Below are positions 12,000-24,619 of a DNA stretch of 64,000 bases, piece after piece. A program made the translations under genes and the position numbers. Under the pieces are notes generated by a model, which was not told the DNA's origin, searched no databases, and saw only the letters and a program-made list of their open reading frames with translations. How positions within the stretch are numbered: position 1 is the stretch's first letter; each line of letters starts with the position of its first letter. Source of the DNA: Myrica gale (taxonomy: Eukaryota; Streptophyta; Magnoliopsida; Fagales; Myricaceae); the NCBI GenBank assembly GCA_963930655.1, contig OZ005605.1, positions 13,151,501 through 13,215,500 of the forward strand. The letters run 5' to 3'.

Positions 12000-12846
12000 T
12001 CCATATTCAACCAAATGTCAAAAACGTGTTTTATAATTGTAGCAGTCTATGTAACGATATGTAGCAGTCGACTTCTGCACAAAGCAGTCTATCTTCCTGC
12101 GTAGGCCAAAAATGACAGCTTTTGATTTTTTTTTTTACCATTGGGCAACAACTAGTTGTAGCGGTAGACCGGTTTCTATAGCAATCGACCAGTATAACTG
12201 TAAAATTGTCAGATCAACCCCAAACTGTTGGAAATGACTAGTTTCGATATGTGGCCTATATAAGGACCTTTATAAGATCTCAAAAATATAAAGAACGATT
12301 ATATATCATTTCTATAGCTTGAGAAAAATATAAAAACTTCTTATTCATATTTCTCATATCATTATCATTGTGTGAAGCAAAGAGATAGAGCTTTCTATTA
12401 TCTTATTCACTCTTTGAGATAGTTAAATTTTTGTATCTTCTTATATAAAAGGTGTGACTCCTTTAGTGAGGGTTCCTCACTAAAGAAGCTTAGAGAGGGC
12501 ATATATCAAACTCAGTTTGGTTGTAAGTGGTGAGCCCAAAAAATCACATGTAAAGTTCTTTAGCACTTGAAAGCTAGTGTCAACTATTTGAAATATAGTA
12601 GAGAAAACCTCAAGACTTGGAAAAAATCTTGAGAGGTGGATGTAGGCGGGGTTTGCCGAACCATCTAAAAATCTTGTAATTACTTTTCTAACCCCTACTA
12701 TTTACATTCAACACTTCTATATTTGTTGTTATAATATTTGTGTTGAACTATTCTTTACATTGCAAACACGATTTTGAGGTTAAAGCTGAAAAAGTTTGGA
12801 AACTTAATTCACTCCCTTTTGGGTTACCTTAATCCTAGGAATTACA
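12000..12846 (+). mobile_element. Degraded Copia LTR (SIRE-like, same family as the LTR at 33257)
   Basis: It shares an ordered series of blocks with the LTRs at 33257 and 42862: GTGGCCTATA, ACTTGAGAAA-like, AAAGAGATAGAGC, TTTAGTGAGG, AAGAAGCTTAGAGAGGG, GGTGGATGTAGGCGGG, CGAACCA, and an end resembling GGGTTACCTTAATCCTAGGA. No internal element sequence follows, so it is a solo or truncated LTR and older than the other copies. Confidence 0.75.
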
Positions 12847-13920
12847 AAGTATTTTGAAGGGGCAAGGTAAGCAGAATTATTCTACTAGACTTTTTAAATG
12901 GTACTGAGGAGATATTTCTAAAATTTGCATGTTTTTCTAAAAACTATTGGAGTTTTATGTGTTATATGTATGCCCTCAAAACTAATCATTTTTGAATAAT
13001 TATGAGATAATTATTGTTTTTGATTAATCATTTGCATATTATTTTGGGTACATATATTTTACAATGACATAAGATGTCATATTCTTGAGCAATATTGTAG
13101 AAAATTCAGGCTAATGATTAATGAATCGGAGGCGGAGAGTATGACTTTTCAGATCCTTCTTGACTCACTTTATTTTAGACCAAGAAACATGATAATGTAT
13201 GCAGAGGTCTACACTTGTTGTGCCTCTATAAGATAGAATAATAGACTTCGTCATTGAGGTGGTGACCTTAAGCAGACGAGTTGGTGCAATGTAAGAGTAC
13301 ACGCACTAAACCGGATCAAATACAAACACCTTCTAGAAAAGATCACTGATGTAGATAATGATAATCAACCCAATTAGCTTATGTTGTCATTAGACCTGAG
13401 AGAGTCATATAAGTTTTCTTGTTATGTGCTTGTGGTTTGACTGAGTCATTTGGTGATGTCTTCGCATATCAAATATTATAGATAATGTTGGGTTTTGTGC
13501 ATAGTAAGTGAATTTGTATAATTGCTCAATATGTAATCTACCAGTCTCTTGATGAGGTAGTATATTTATTATGTCTGTATATTGTTGGACTCAAATAAAA
13601 ACTTTGCGCAGCAGGATTTTGTGAAAAGTGTTTTCATTGTTTTACTTATATATATATATATATATGGTACAGACTGAAAATTAAGAATTATATGAGCTAG
13701 AGACTTAATCGGTGATATTATTCCGGTTGTATTAGCTCATGGGAGTATAGTATGGTGGAAGGATAAATAAGCGTATAATTGTTAGCAAAAGGGATTTCAC
13801 AAAGACAATCTCACTATCTCAGTGGTCAATTGTGATATCTTAAGGGACATGATCATAATTTGTAGAAGTCCAGAAAATCGGATTACAGAATATAAGAAGG
13901 TTAGTGAAAAAGAGTTTTTT
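12847..13920. other. Unassigned intergenic DNA
   Basis: No open frame of note. It contains a TA dinucleotide run at about 13648-13667. The texture (short direct echoes, no genes) suggests decayed retroelement, possibly a Copia LTR ending near 13900, but I cannot prove it. Confidence 0.35.
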
Positions 13921-14620
13921 ATGATGATCCTACAACCGATATTTGAGACCCTTAAAGATCCTAGACATAAGGACAATTGAATTATGAGAAAGTCATTATA
14001 AATAGCTCAGAAGTTCATTTGAGAGATTACGAATTCCATTTTCACGTTTGAGACTCTCTCTAAATTTTCTTAGAACTGTGTGCGTGGATTTGAAGGAGGC
14101 AGAACGTTTGGGCTACTTTGATTCAACAATCATTTCCACTGCGATCTCGCGCTCTAACATTATGTGCATTACGTTATAATAAAATTGTCAAAGATTATAG
14201 CATGAAATGTGTAAATATGAGTCTATTTTTATGTTCAATGATATTACACAGTGTTTTTCACTGTTAAAAACAAAACTTTTTGATGTTCATTTTTTGATGT
14301 TATACGCATTATGTTACATGTAAAGAACAAAAAGATACAAAGTTCGAAGTGATGTTTATAGTATGATATCTAATATATTTTGAAATGCTGAGGTCGAAAA
14401 TTTACAAAGACATTAGCATTGATACCAACTGCAACCCAATGAGTGCACCCATTTTGGAAATAGAGTAGTTTATTTTGTACGTTCTTCTCGAGTGCACACT
14501 TGGACATGATCAAGTCTTGGTATGGGGTAATTCTACCCACATTAGTGTTAACTTAGTTGGTTGGGCCCTAGCTACGTAACAACTATACAACTTTTGTCAC
14601 TGGGGTAAACATGACCTAGA
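13921..14620 (+). mobile_element. Gypsy LTR fragment, same family as the solo LTR at 37376
   Basis: From about 14150 it follows the solo LTR block by block: CATGAAATGTGTAAATATGA, AAGTTCGAAGTGATGTTTAT, CCAACTGCAACCCAATGAGT, GAGTGCACACTTGGACAT, and GGGTAAACATGACC. Both ends are missing, so it is a truncated and diverged copy. Confidence 0.7.
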
Positions 14621-15483
14621 GTTACTCTCTTCTCTCTCTCAACTTCTTATCTTTTTTTCTTCTTTCTCTTCTCCCTCAATTGTTTCTCTTAGCTATACTC
14701 TCACCTCTTTCTCTTCTCCTATTTTTTCTGTGTCGTATCTCTACTCTCTCCCTTCATTATTTTCAGTTTTTAGATTAGTTTCTTTTATGTTTTATTATTC
14801 CAATGTCTTATATTTCAATTCCTAGGATTTAGATTTAAGTTCTTGCTCTTTAATTTTCTGTAATTTCTATTTCAATTTCGGACTATGTTCTTGTTTTTTT
14901 TTTCTTTTAACTTGAATCTTGGGTTGTAATAAGACCATATTATTTAATCCAAGAATCTTGTGATATCTTTTTTTATTCATTATCATTTAATTTATGTAAT
15001 TTACTTTTTCTTCGTTTAATTTTTATCCTTTACTTATTGTTATTTATTTTTTTCCATTTAATTTCCGTTATTTACTTTCCATTATTTACTTTTAATGCAT
15101 ATTATATTCTTAGTTTACGTTTTGTGTTGTTTTAATTTTGCTTCGAACTCTCAAAAATCTAAAAATATGAATATGAACTGTGTTCAGTAAAGACTTTTAT
15201 ATTATTCTTGTTTTATTAAGCATGTTTGAAATTCAACTATTTTCAAGACCATTTGGCCTTTTAAATTAATTATTACCTAAAAAAAAATTTATACTTAAAA
15301 TACCCTTTACAATTTTTAAGGGGTAAGGAGAGGAGAGATTTTCAGGGGTGTCCAAGAGAAAAGAATTAGAAAGAAAACAATTTGGATTTTTCTCCTATAT
15401 TTAATAATTCGCATTAAAAATATATTAAAAAAAAGGATAGACACCGTACCGGAGTCTCATTTGTTGAGTTTATTTTCCCTCCT
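14621..15483. repeat. Pyrimidine-rich tract followed by T/A-rich low-complexity DNA
   Basis: 14625-14760 is almost purely C and T (repeated CTCTCTTCT-type runs). It is followed by about 700 bp of TTTA/ATTT-rich DNA with repeated CATTTAATTT-like words. No gene is seen. Confidence 0.6.
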
Positions 15484-15502
15484 GGATGTGTTATATATTT
15501 AA

Positions 15503-18079
15503 GATACCCATCTTTTACAGTCCAGTACCCGAAACCTTCTTGGATTCTAGAGAGAGAGGCTTTGCCTTCTCTCTAAAACACTTTTGGTGTTTTTCGCCTC
15601 CACTTTCCCCCCTCCCTCTTTCTCCGGCGGCCGGAGGAGCTCCGGCTCCTCCCGCCTCCCCCCCTTTTTTCTCTTCTCTTCTTTTCCCCTTCCCACTCCC
15701 CTTCTTTTGCTTCATCCTGCCTTGGCTTCCCCCCCTTTTTTTCTCGGTTTCTTCTCTTGGTGTTGTGATGCTAGATCCCGGCTTTTTGTTTGACCCTTGG
15801 AGGCCACGCCTTAGATCATCCTCAGCTCCTCCGGCCGATCTTCTCAGCTCCTTTACGTCGCCGTTTCTATTTTCTGCTTCCTGGGGCTGTTTTCGGCGGT
15901 TTTCGACGGTCGCGACCCTTGGACCGTGTCAGAAGCTCTCGGCCGCCCAGATCTGGTCGGTCCTGCGCCCCTCAGTTGCGCGTGAACTTCACGCGCCGCC
16001 GTGTGCCGCGCGTGGTTCTCACGTGCCGCCGTGTCCTTTGCCGGGGTGTTCCAGCTGCTGTTTTGGTTGTTGTTATTTTTGTTTCGGTTGTAGTTGGTTT
16101 GTGTTGTTGCTGCTCCTGTGGAGCTTTGCTGGTCTTTTGTGGCCTTTCTGCCCTTTTGTGGGTTTGTTGGTTTTTTGTCTAGGTTGCCTATGCTGCATAG
16201 TCTTAGCTTTTGTGCTAGTTTCTGTTTATGGTTCCTGTAGTGCCGTCTGCCGTTTCCGGCCACCCGCTCTCTCTGCCCCGCATGGAGGAATTGTGGTTTC
16301 CGATCCTTTAGGGATCCCGCTCAGGGGCGGACCCAGGCCCGGGCGAACCCGGGCGGCCTCCCGGGGTCCGCCCCTGAAAAAAAAATTCTTGTATATATAT
16401 ATTTTTAAACAGGGCACAAACTCTTTCTGCCGGAAGATATTTTTAATGATTTTTCTTGAGTACCTCGTCCACACAGAACAAAGTACTATAATTTGGTCAT
16501 GATCCGGGCCCGTGCACAGTTCTCTGAGACTCTGACTATAAACAGTTTAATAGTAACCACGGTACTGATGGACCTACACCGAAATACTTTAGGTGCAGAG
16601 TGTGGTCAAATAGTTTGAGGGGAACCGAATAGAACAAAGTGCAGCTATTGACCTAATAAGAAGTGAAAAATGAATTAAATTTGTTTTTCTCTCTACAATT
16701 TGCTGGCTAGCTGTCAAACGAAACGAAGATGGTAAACAGTGTTGATAATTTTTGAGTGCGCAGTAGTTTACCTAACCATCTGGATCGTGGAATACAGGCC
16801 GTCTCTAAAATAAATGAGGGTCTTTAGGCGAAATCATGAAAGGGCGTTTTATAATAAATAATAAATTATTATATTAAAATATGGTTAAAAATGATTCTTC
16901 GTAATTTTTATTTATGAAAGTTTTGTATTATATTCAAGAACTGTCAGTAGACCATGAAAGTTTTGTATTATAGTAGATGTTGGATATGTTTTTATTAGTT
17001 TTAGTTTTGAAAAATTTCTTTTTCACATAAGCGATCGTTACAGATAATGTTAATAATATTTTCTAAGCAATATTTGTATTTGAAATAGTAGTCTTTCATA
17101 ATAGAAAGATAAGAAAACTGAAAAGAATAATGAAAGTACGAATAGTGAGAAGTCTCGTTGTCACGCTCCAAAAATCAGCATAAATAAATAAAAGAAATTT
17201 ATCTCTTTATTCGGAATTAAAACATATTATGACTAAATGTTTTAAAACATAAACTTTAAAACTCAGAAATTTATTGCATTAAACTTTCCTGCATAAACAG
17301 ATTAAACTTTATTGCATTAATTTAATAACCCCCCATTATATACTTTAGGTGCAGAGTTTTAATTAAATTAGGAATTAATTTTACCCAGAAGATTTCTCAA
17401 CAATTGATCGCGTGGTACTTAGAGATCAGCTTGACACCTACATTAGAGATGTTAGAAGGACTAATGCTTTTTCTGGGCTTCAAGATATTGGAGCTCTTGC
17501 TGTGAAGATGGTTGAGACCAGAAAGAATATTTTGTATCCATTGGTTTATCTTCTTATTACGTTGGCATTGGTCTTACCGGTTACGACTGCAACCGTTGAG
17601 AGAGTGTTCTCTGCGATGAAAATTATCAAGACTGATTTGCGTAATAGGATGAGAGATATTGGATGAGTGATTGCATGGTAGTGTACATCGCGCGGGGAAT
17701 TTTTGAAACTATTGAGAACGAAGCCATTTTGCAACGTTTTTAGAAGATGCACAACCGTAGGATCCAATTGTCCCCTCTCAATCGTAGTACATAGTACGGT
17801 ATGTGTAATTCAATATTTTTAATATTTTTAGTCTTTAATGTTTTGATATTGTAACTCTTTTTTACACTACGTATGAAAAAAAAAAAAGTCATTTTGCTTT
17901 AAAAGTTCGTTCGGGTTGGTTTTCATTCCTGGTTCCGCCACTGATCCCGCTAGCCTCTTATTTGCAACCTAGTTGTGTTGTGCTTGGATCTTTGGTTCTT
18001 GATGTCTTATGTATCTTGTACTATTGATTCAATGCAATGTTAAGCCTCTCGGTCTTATTCAGCAAAAAAAAAAAAAAAA
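15503..18079 (+). mobile_element. GC-rich polyA retroposon, copy 1, with a hAT inside
   Basis: It ends in a 16-base A-run at 18064-18079 and is flanked by a near-perfect long target-site duplication: GGATGTGTTATATATTTAA at 15484-15502 and GGATGTGCTATATTTAA from 18080. Long target duplications and a 3' polyA indicate LINE-machinery retrotransposition. Without the nested hAT (16322-17943) the element is about 0.95 kb. Its 5' half is C-rich and contains GGCCGGAGGAGCTCCGGCTC, then ATCCCGGC, then a G/T-rich half. It shares this layout with 26768-27735 and 45707-46795. The 338-codon open frame through it is compositional, with no recognisable domain. Confidence 0.8.
16322..17943 (+). mobile_element. 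Deleted hAT transposon inside retroposon copy 1
   Basis: 1,622 bp flanked by a perfect 8-bp target duplication ATCCCGCT (16314-16321 and 17944-17951). The ends CAGGGGCGGACCC and, in reverse complement, CAGTGGCGGAACC match at 11 of 13 bases. Only the C-terminal part of a transposase survives, at 17412-17666: the hAT dimerisation motif YPLVYLLITLALVLPVTTAT with VERVFSAMK and LRNRM. It is a deletion derivative and cannot move by itself. Confidence 0.9.
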
Positions 18080-18244
18080 GGATGTGCTATATTTAACCAT
18101 TATGTATGTGTATCTCTTGTAAATGCATCATTCAAGCAGTAAATCGGAGAAGAATCTGATGCTATATTTGACCTGCTGCAGCTTTTAATGGCATGTCTGA
18201 CGAGAGGATAGGCGTTCATCTCGGGAAGAAATTCATCTGGTGAT

Positions 18245-18260
18245 GTTAATATATATTAAA
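18245..18260 (+). promoter_or_regulatory. Probable TATA region of BBE-like gene 2
   Basis: TTAATATATATTAAA lies about 90 bp before the start codon at 18349. It sits only about 150 bp from the 3' target duplication of the retroposon, so the proximal promoter borders the insertion. Confidence 0.4.
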
Positions 18261-18348
18261 CCCAACGGGAGACAACAATCCAAAGTGATCGGACAGTTAC
18301 AGACTGGGGAAACCAAGCCCATTGTCGTACCTGTCTGTATCTTCAACA

Positions 18349-19938
18349 ATGCTTCGTGTTGTTGTTCTTATTGTTGTTCTTCTTCAGGTCTCTTCCTCGT
18401 GGGCAGCCTCGGAGTCAGTATATACCTCCTTTGTCCAATGCCTATCAAATCAAACGAAGCAACCAGACCAGATCACTAAAATAGTTTATGCTCAAAACAA
18501 CCCTTCATTCACGTCCGTGCTACGAGCCTACATAAGAAATGCCCGGTTCAATACCACATCCACGCCAAAACCTGTCATCATCGTGACCCCAACAAAAGAA
18601 TCCCACGTCCAAGCCGCCGTGCTTTGTGCCAAGAAAAATGGCATTCAGATCAGAACCCGGAGTGGCGGCCATGACTACGAGGGCGTCTCGTATGTCTCCG
18701 ATGTACCGTTTATCATCCTCGATATGTTCAATCTTCGATCGGTGGTAATAGACATCAAGCAACAAACTGCTTTTGTACAAGTCGGCGCGACACTTGGAGA
18801 ACTCTATTACAAAATATCGGAGCAGAGCAAAGTACATGGGTACCCAGCGGGGGTTTGCCCCACGGTTGGTGTCGGGGGTCACTTGAGTGGTGGAGGGTAC
18901 GGTTTCATGATACGGAAATACGGACTGACGACGGATAACGTCGTCGATGCACAAATAGTGGACGTTAATGGTAGACTCCTTGACAGGAAAGCAATGGGCG
19001 AAGATCTCTTTTGGGCCATTAGAGGCGGAGGAGGAGCAAGTTTCGGAGTAATAATTTCCTACACGATAACGTTGGTTCCCGTTCCGGAAACGGTTACCGT
19101 TTTTCGGGTTGAGAGGACCTTAGAAGAGAACGCGACCGACGTTGTTTATCAGTGGCAGCATGTAGCGCCAACCACGGACGAAAACCTTTTCATGAGGATG
19201 CTCATTCAGCCCGTGACTTCCCAATCTGCGAAGGGGCAGAAAACAATAAGAGCCTCAATTGTGGCGTTGTTTCTCGGTAGAGCAGATGATGTTGTCACAT
19301 TGTTAGGCAAGGAGTTTCCGGAATTAGGCTTGAAGAAGGAGGATGTCAAGGAAATGAGTTGGATTGAGTCGGTGGTGTGGGCTAATTTTCAAAACGTGAC
19401 CTCCTCGGAGATCCTGCTCAACCGAAATCCTAACTCAGCGACGTTCGGGAAGAGGAAATCGGATTACGTGCAGACCCCGATTTCCAAGGATGGGTTGGAA
19501 TGGCTATGGAAGAGGATGATTGAGCTGGGAAAACCCGGACTGGTGTTCAATCCGTATGGAGGAAAGATGAGCACAATCCCAGCTTCTGCTTCACCTTTTC
19601 CACACCGTGCCGGAAATTTGTTTAAAGTCCAGTACTCCATAAGCTGGGGTGAGGCCGGACCTGATGCAGAAAAGACGAACCTTGGTCTGACAAGGAGGCT
19701 TTACAGTTACATGACAGCATTTGTGTCCAAGAACCCAAGAAGTGCCTATCTGAACTATAGGGATCTTGACATTGGTATCAATCACCATGGTAATAATAGC
19801 TATGAAGAAGGGAAAGTTTATGGAGTCAAGTACTTCAATGCCAACTTTGATAGGTTGGTGAAGATTAAAACTGCAGTTGATCCAGATGATTTCTTCAGGA
19901 ATGAGCAGAGCATCCCTCCTCTTCCCCGTAAGGCTTAA
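18349..19938 (+). CDS. BBE-like FAD-linked oxidase, tandem paralogue of gene 1
   Basis: Complete single-exon gene of 529 aa. I chose the ATG at 18349 because the frame upstream has only TTG and this ATG opens directly into a signal peptide (MLRVVVLIVVLLQVSSSWAA). RSGGHDYEG holds His108 and VCPTVGVGGH holds Cys170, the double covalent FAD anchor. Val173 is the oxidase-type gatekeeper. [20 protein letters not shown] and NPRSAYLNYRDLDIG are all present, as is the C-terminal VDPDDFFRNEQSIP. Long identical stretches with 9620-11245 (VPVPETVTVFRVERTLEENA, NLFMRMLIQP, TIRASIVALFLG) show a recent tandem duplication. The likely role is secreted oligogalacturonide-type carbohydrate oxidation with H2O2 release, as for gene 1. 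The substrate is inferred, not seen. Confidence 0.93.
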   Translation: MLRVVVLIVVLLQVSSSWAASESVYTSFVQCLSNQTKQPDQITKIVYAQNNPSFTSVLRAYIRNARFNTTSTPKPVIIVTPTKESHVQAAVLCAKKNGIQIRTRSGGHDYEGVSYVSDVPFIILDMFNLRSVVIDIKQQTAFVQVGATLGELYYKISEQSKVHGYPAGVCPTVGVGGHLSGGGYGFMIRKYGLTTDNVVDAQIVDVNGRLLDRKAMGEDLFWAIRGGGGASFGVIISYTITLVPVPETVTVFRVERTLEENATDVVYQWQHVAPTTDENLFMRMLIQPVTSQSAKGQKTIRASIVALFLGRADDVVTLLGKEFPELGLKKEDVKEMSWIESVVWANFQNVTSSEILLNRNPNSATFGKRKSDYVQTPISKDGLEWLWKRMIELGKPGLVFNPYGGKMSTIPASASPFPHRAGNLFKVQYSISWGEAGPDAEKTNLGLTRRLYSYMTAFVSKNPRSAYLNYRDLDIGINHHGNNSYEEGKVYGVKYFNANFDRLVKIKTAVDPDDFFRNEQSIPPLPRKA

Positions 19939-20639
19939 TTAGGAAATGATATCAGGAAACAGATTGTTATCACGCCCTCAGTGACAGGGTGATATTATTT
20001 TTACTGAAACGAACTTTCGTCTATTTTATGAGATGTTCTGAAGACAGATTTTTCTTAATACAGTAATTGTGATGGATACAATTTGGAGGCGATAGAAATG
20101 AGCAAATAAAAAAAGTTTCCACAAATGCCCAAGGTGTTAAAGCTTGAAGGTGTACGCAAATGTTATCTCATGATGACGGAGGATCATAATGTCTTTAGAC
20201 TGCTCTCATAGTGCCACCAAATATTGCTCTGTTATCAGTTTTGACAAACTACTTTTGAATTGCGATGCAACTTGAGACTTTGAGTGCTTTATGTTTTTAT
20301 CGCTATTTTGTTAAATTGATCTTCCCAATTATATGGTATCAGAATTAGGGTTTTCTAAATATTCCATTTTAATTGATGAACATGTGGAAGTAGCCACTAG
20401 CCAAGTAGGTTTCGGTTGAAATTAAAAAATTAGAGATTCCGTGGATTAATTAGTACTAATATTCATAATTAGAAGTACTCAATATTGTGGAAGTACTAGA
20501 GTTATCGATGATGATCAAAACTGTAGGACAAGTTGGTTTTGAATTGAAGTAATTTGAGATATCAAACTCCTAAGTAAGGTTAGGTTAACAAAAAATTCTG
20601 GAGATTGAGAGATTATGATCTGAAGAACAATTAGGGGCT
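19939..20639. other. Tail-to-tail spacer between BBE genes 2 and 3, left part
   Basis: No gene. It holds the 3' UTR of gene 2 and AT-rich spacer. Confidence 0.5.
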
Positions 20640-20815
20640 TATGATTGTAGATTAATAAATTGATACTCAAACTTATTATTAAGATCATGCACACCGAGAG
20701 GTATTTGAGCAAGCGAATATCCACCTAACCCAAGTACCATTTAAGTCAAGAACTTACTTGCATACAGTAAGATTCGAACTTACGCCCACTATCGAATTAT
20801 CATCCTTGAGGGCTT
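20640..20815 (-). mobile_element. Probable tRNA-derived SINE remnant
   Basis: On the minus strand a box A-like GGATGATAATTCGATAGTGG is followed closely by a good box B, AAGTTCGAATCTTA. The body then continues past what would be a tRNA, as in plant SINEs. No polyA or target duplication is clear. Confidence 0.4.
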
Positions 20816-20900
20816 CTTAAGCCCCCTTTACTTATAAGAAAGGGTAAAAAAAGTTTAAACTCATTAAGACCTGAACATTTTTATCTTTTTACAACCACAC

Positions 20901-20919
20901 GAGAGAGAGAGAGAGAGAG
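20901..20919. repeat. (GA)n microsatellite
   Basis: Nine and a half perfect GA units in the spacer downstream of BBE gene 3. Confidence 0.95.
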
Positions 20920-21108
20920 CGCAACGAATGGGCTTTTCTTGAAAAGAAAAAAACCAGCGTACATATTTGGTCTGCACTTAAGAGTACTACTATATAGAGC
21001 ATTCCCTTATCCCACTCGAATTACCGATGACATACTCAGTACTTCTAGCTGAAACAGAGGAAACTTGACAGACCTATCGGGCCATCTACTGCCCCTACCA
21101 ACCTTTCT

Positions 21109-22792
<1,684 letters not shown>

Positions 22793-22804
22793 GCGCTATT
22801 GGGC

Positions 22805-24615
22805 GACAACCTACGTGTACTTGAGCTAATGCAAACGTCAACACTGTTAATTACTGTTGGGATGTTTTGGCCAAAGGGTCTTCATAGTAATTATGAACCT
22901 CGGGAAAATTATCTTTTTTTTTTTTGTCGTGTGGCACGACTCTGCACCAAATATAGAGACCACTTTGGAAGTACCCCTTGCTAGTCGGATTACTAGAGTG
23001 GGGTTTCCCTGAGTTCAAATTAGTATAAACACAGGAAAGTACAAGGAATTAGTGGCAGACACGTAAGATGTCCACGAAGTCGTGTTTAGGAGCCTTTTGA
23101 AGGAGGAAACTAGAACGCAGAGGTCATGTTTATGTACCTTCGTGAATGTCGTATATGCATCATAGGAAGTAAGTCAGATGGTCTTTTCATGTCATATTGG
23201 AGGTTTTGGTTGTTTATCAAATAGCATGTGTTAGTGTTTTGTCCGATTAAGAAAAAGAATCACTCGAGGTGGAGAGAAAGGGAGACAAAAAATATTCATA
23301 TAGCCCGTGAAGAGAGAAATTATTGGAGTGACCCATGAGCTCCCCTATTGCTTGTTTCCCTTTGATTTCAGCAATGAATGGTGATTTAGAAAAAAAAAAA
23401 AACAAGACTTATGAGCTGAATTAATGGAGGAGGGGTAGTAAAAATAGTGTGAATCACGCAATACTAATAACAAGTTTACTCTGGCCGACAGTTCCTCTAG
23501 AAACTTTTTGGTGAAGACTCGGACATGCTTGACTTGATCACGACCCAGCTGAAACTCATGGGAAATAAGAAACACTTAATGAAATATTACCTGATCGAAT
23601 CAGTCGCTTTTAGTAAGGTTGGTAAATTCCAACTTATGTCCAATCTTTCTGAAAACGATATGTATAATAATTATTTCCTAAAGTAGACTAAAATGAATTA
23701 AAACATAACATCTTATATATATATATAATATGAGACATAGAATGGTGAGGATCCTATTATTTCGAATATCATCTATATATCAAGCACAATGTGCATAACA
23801 TATGACAAAGTAGATCTCCAAAACTATAGCAGGAATCAATAAATTTATTCTCCTAATGACTATTTCTACTTACTCTAGATAAGACGGACCTAAGACCATG
23901 TATTTGGTCAACATTTTTCAATTTATTTTCTTAAGGCCTTCAATTAATTACAAAAAAATAAAGGCACCATTTTCTGTTGGACGTAGAAAAACAATTAGGG
24001 TATCTCTCCCTATTTCTCTCTTCGCCTTGTGAATTGTCAGTTGGTGTGTAACCAGAACCGACAAAATCAATTTTGTGGCTAATTGGTACCTGTGTCGATT
24101 TAGACAATCGACACCGAGTTCGTCATTATTTATTTTTAATTATTTTATTAGATTAAAATTTTAAGATGACCAAATATTTAAGACACAAACACTACCTGAT
24201 ATGATAAGAAAAAACAATTATTTGCAGTAATCGAGTATATTAAGCATATGTCATCTATCACTAAGTTGATGAACAAGTTTATGACCTAATTTTAGATCTT
24301 GAATCAAGTTTGTAATATCGAACTATTTTGATATTACTTGGGATCCAAAAAGGTAAATATTCAACTCCACCGCTCGATGAAGCACCTGAACTTTTAGTTC
24401 AATCGGATCAGTACGTATAAACAAAAAAGATGACAATATGACGTGAAGAACATAAATAGATTAACGCGTGTAAAGCTGCTTTCGGCTTTCGGGTAAAGAA
24501 TGTTGGGGTTCGATCACCATGCCTCGATTAGAGAAGCAGTGTCAATGTCAAAGTTGCCCACGTCTGTGCTAAAGCCGATAATTTAGGTCCTGCTTTTCTC
24601 TAAACCCTCCCTCCT
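22805..24615. other. Intergenic spacer
   Basis: No gene recognised. It contains an A-run near 23390-23402 and a short TA run near 23716-23727. Open frames here are short and unsupported. Confidence 0.5.
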
Positions 24616-24619
24616 TATT

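Noticed and set aside
15486-16502. 338-codon proline/phenylalanine/cysteine-rich open frame
   Set aside because: It lies inside the GC-rich retroposon, starts in the target duplication and ends in a nested hAT. No domain is seen, and several other frames are equally open, so it is a composition effect.
17412-17666. hAT dimerisation frame as a host gene
   Set aside because: It lies within an element with TIRs and an 8-bp target duplication and lacks the rest of the transposase.
18322-18348. Upstream extension of BBE gene 2
   Set aside because: The frame opens with TTG, not ATG. The ATG at 18349 starts a proper signal peptide.
18520-18954. 144-codon antisense frame in BBE gene 2
   Set aside because: It is a shadow of the real gene, as are similar antisense frames at 10811-11092 and 21944-22252.
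24480-24530. GGGGTTCGATCACC, a T-arm-like word
   Set aside because: No anticodon or D arm and no acceptor pairing in the expected places, so it is not a tRNA.
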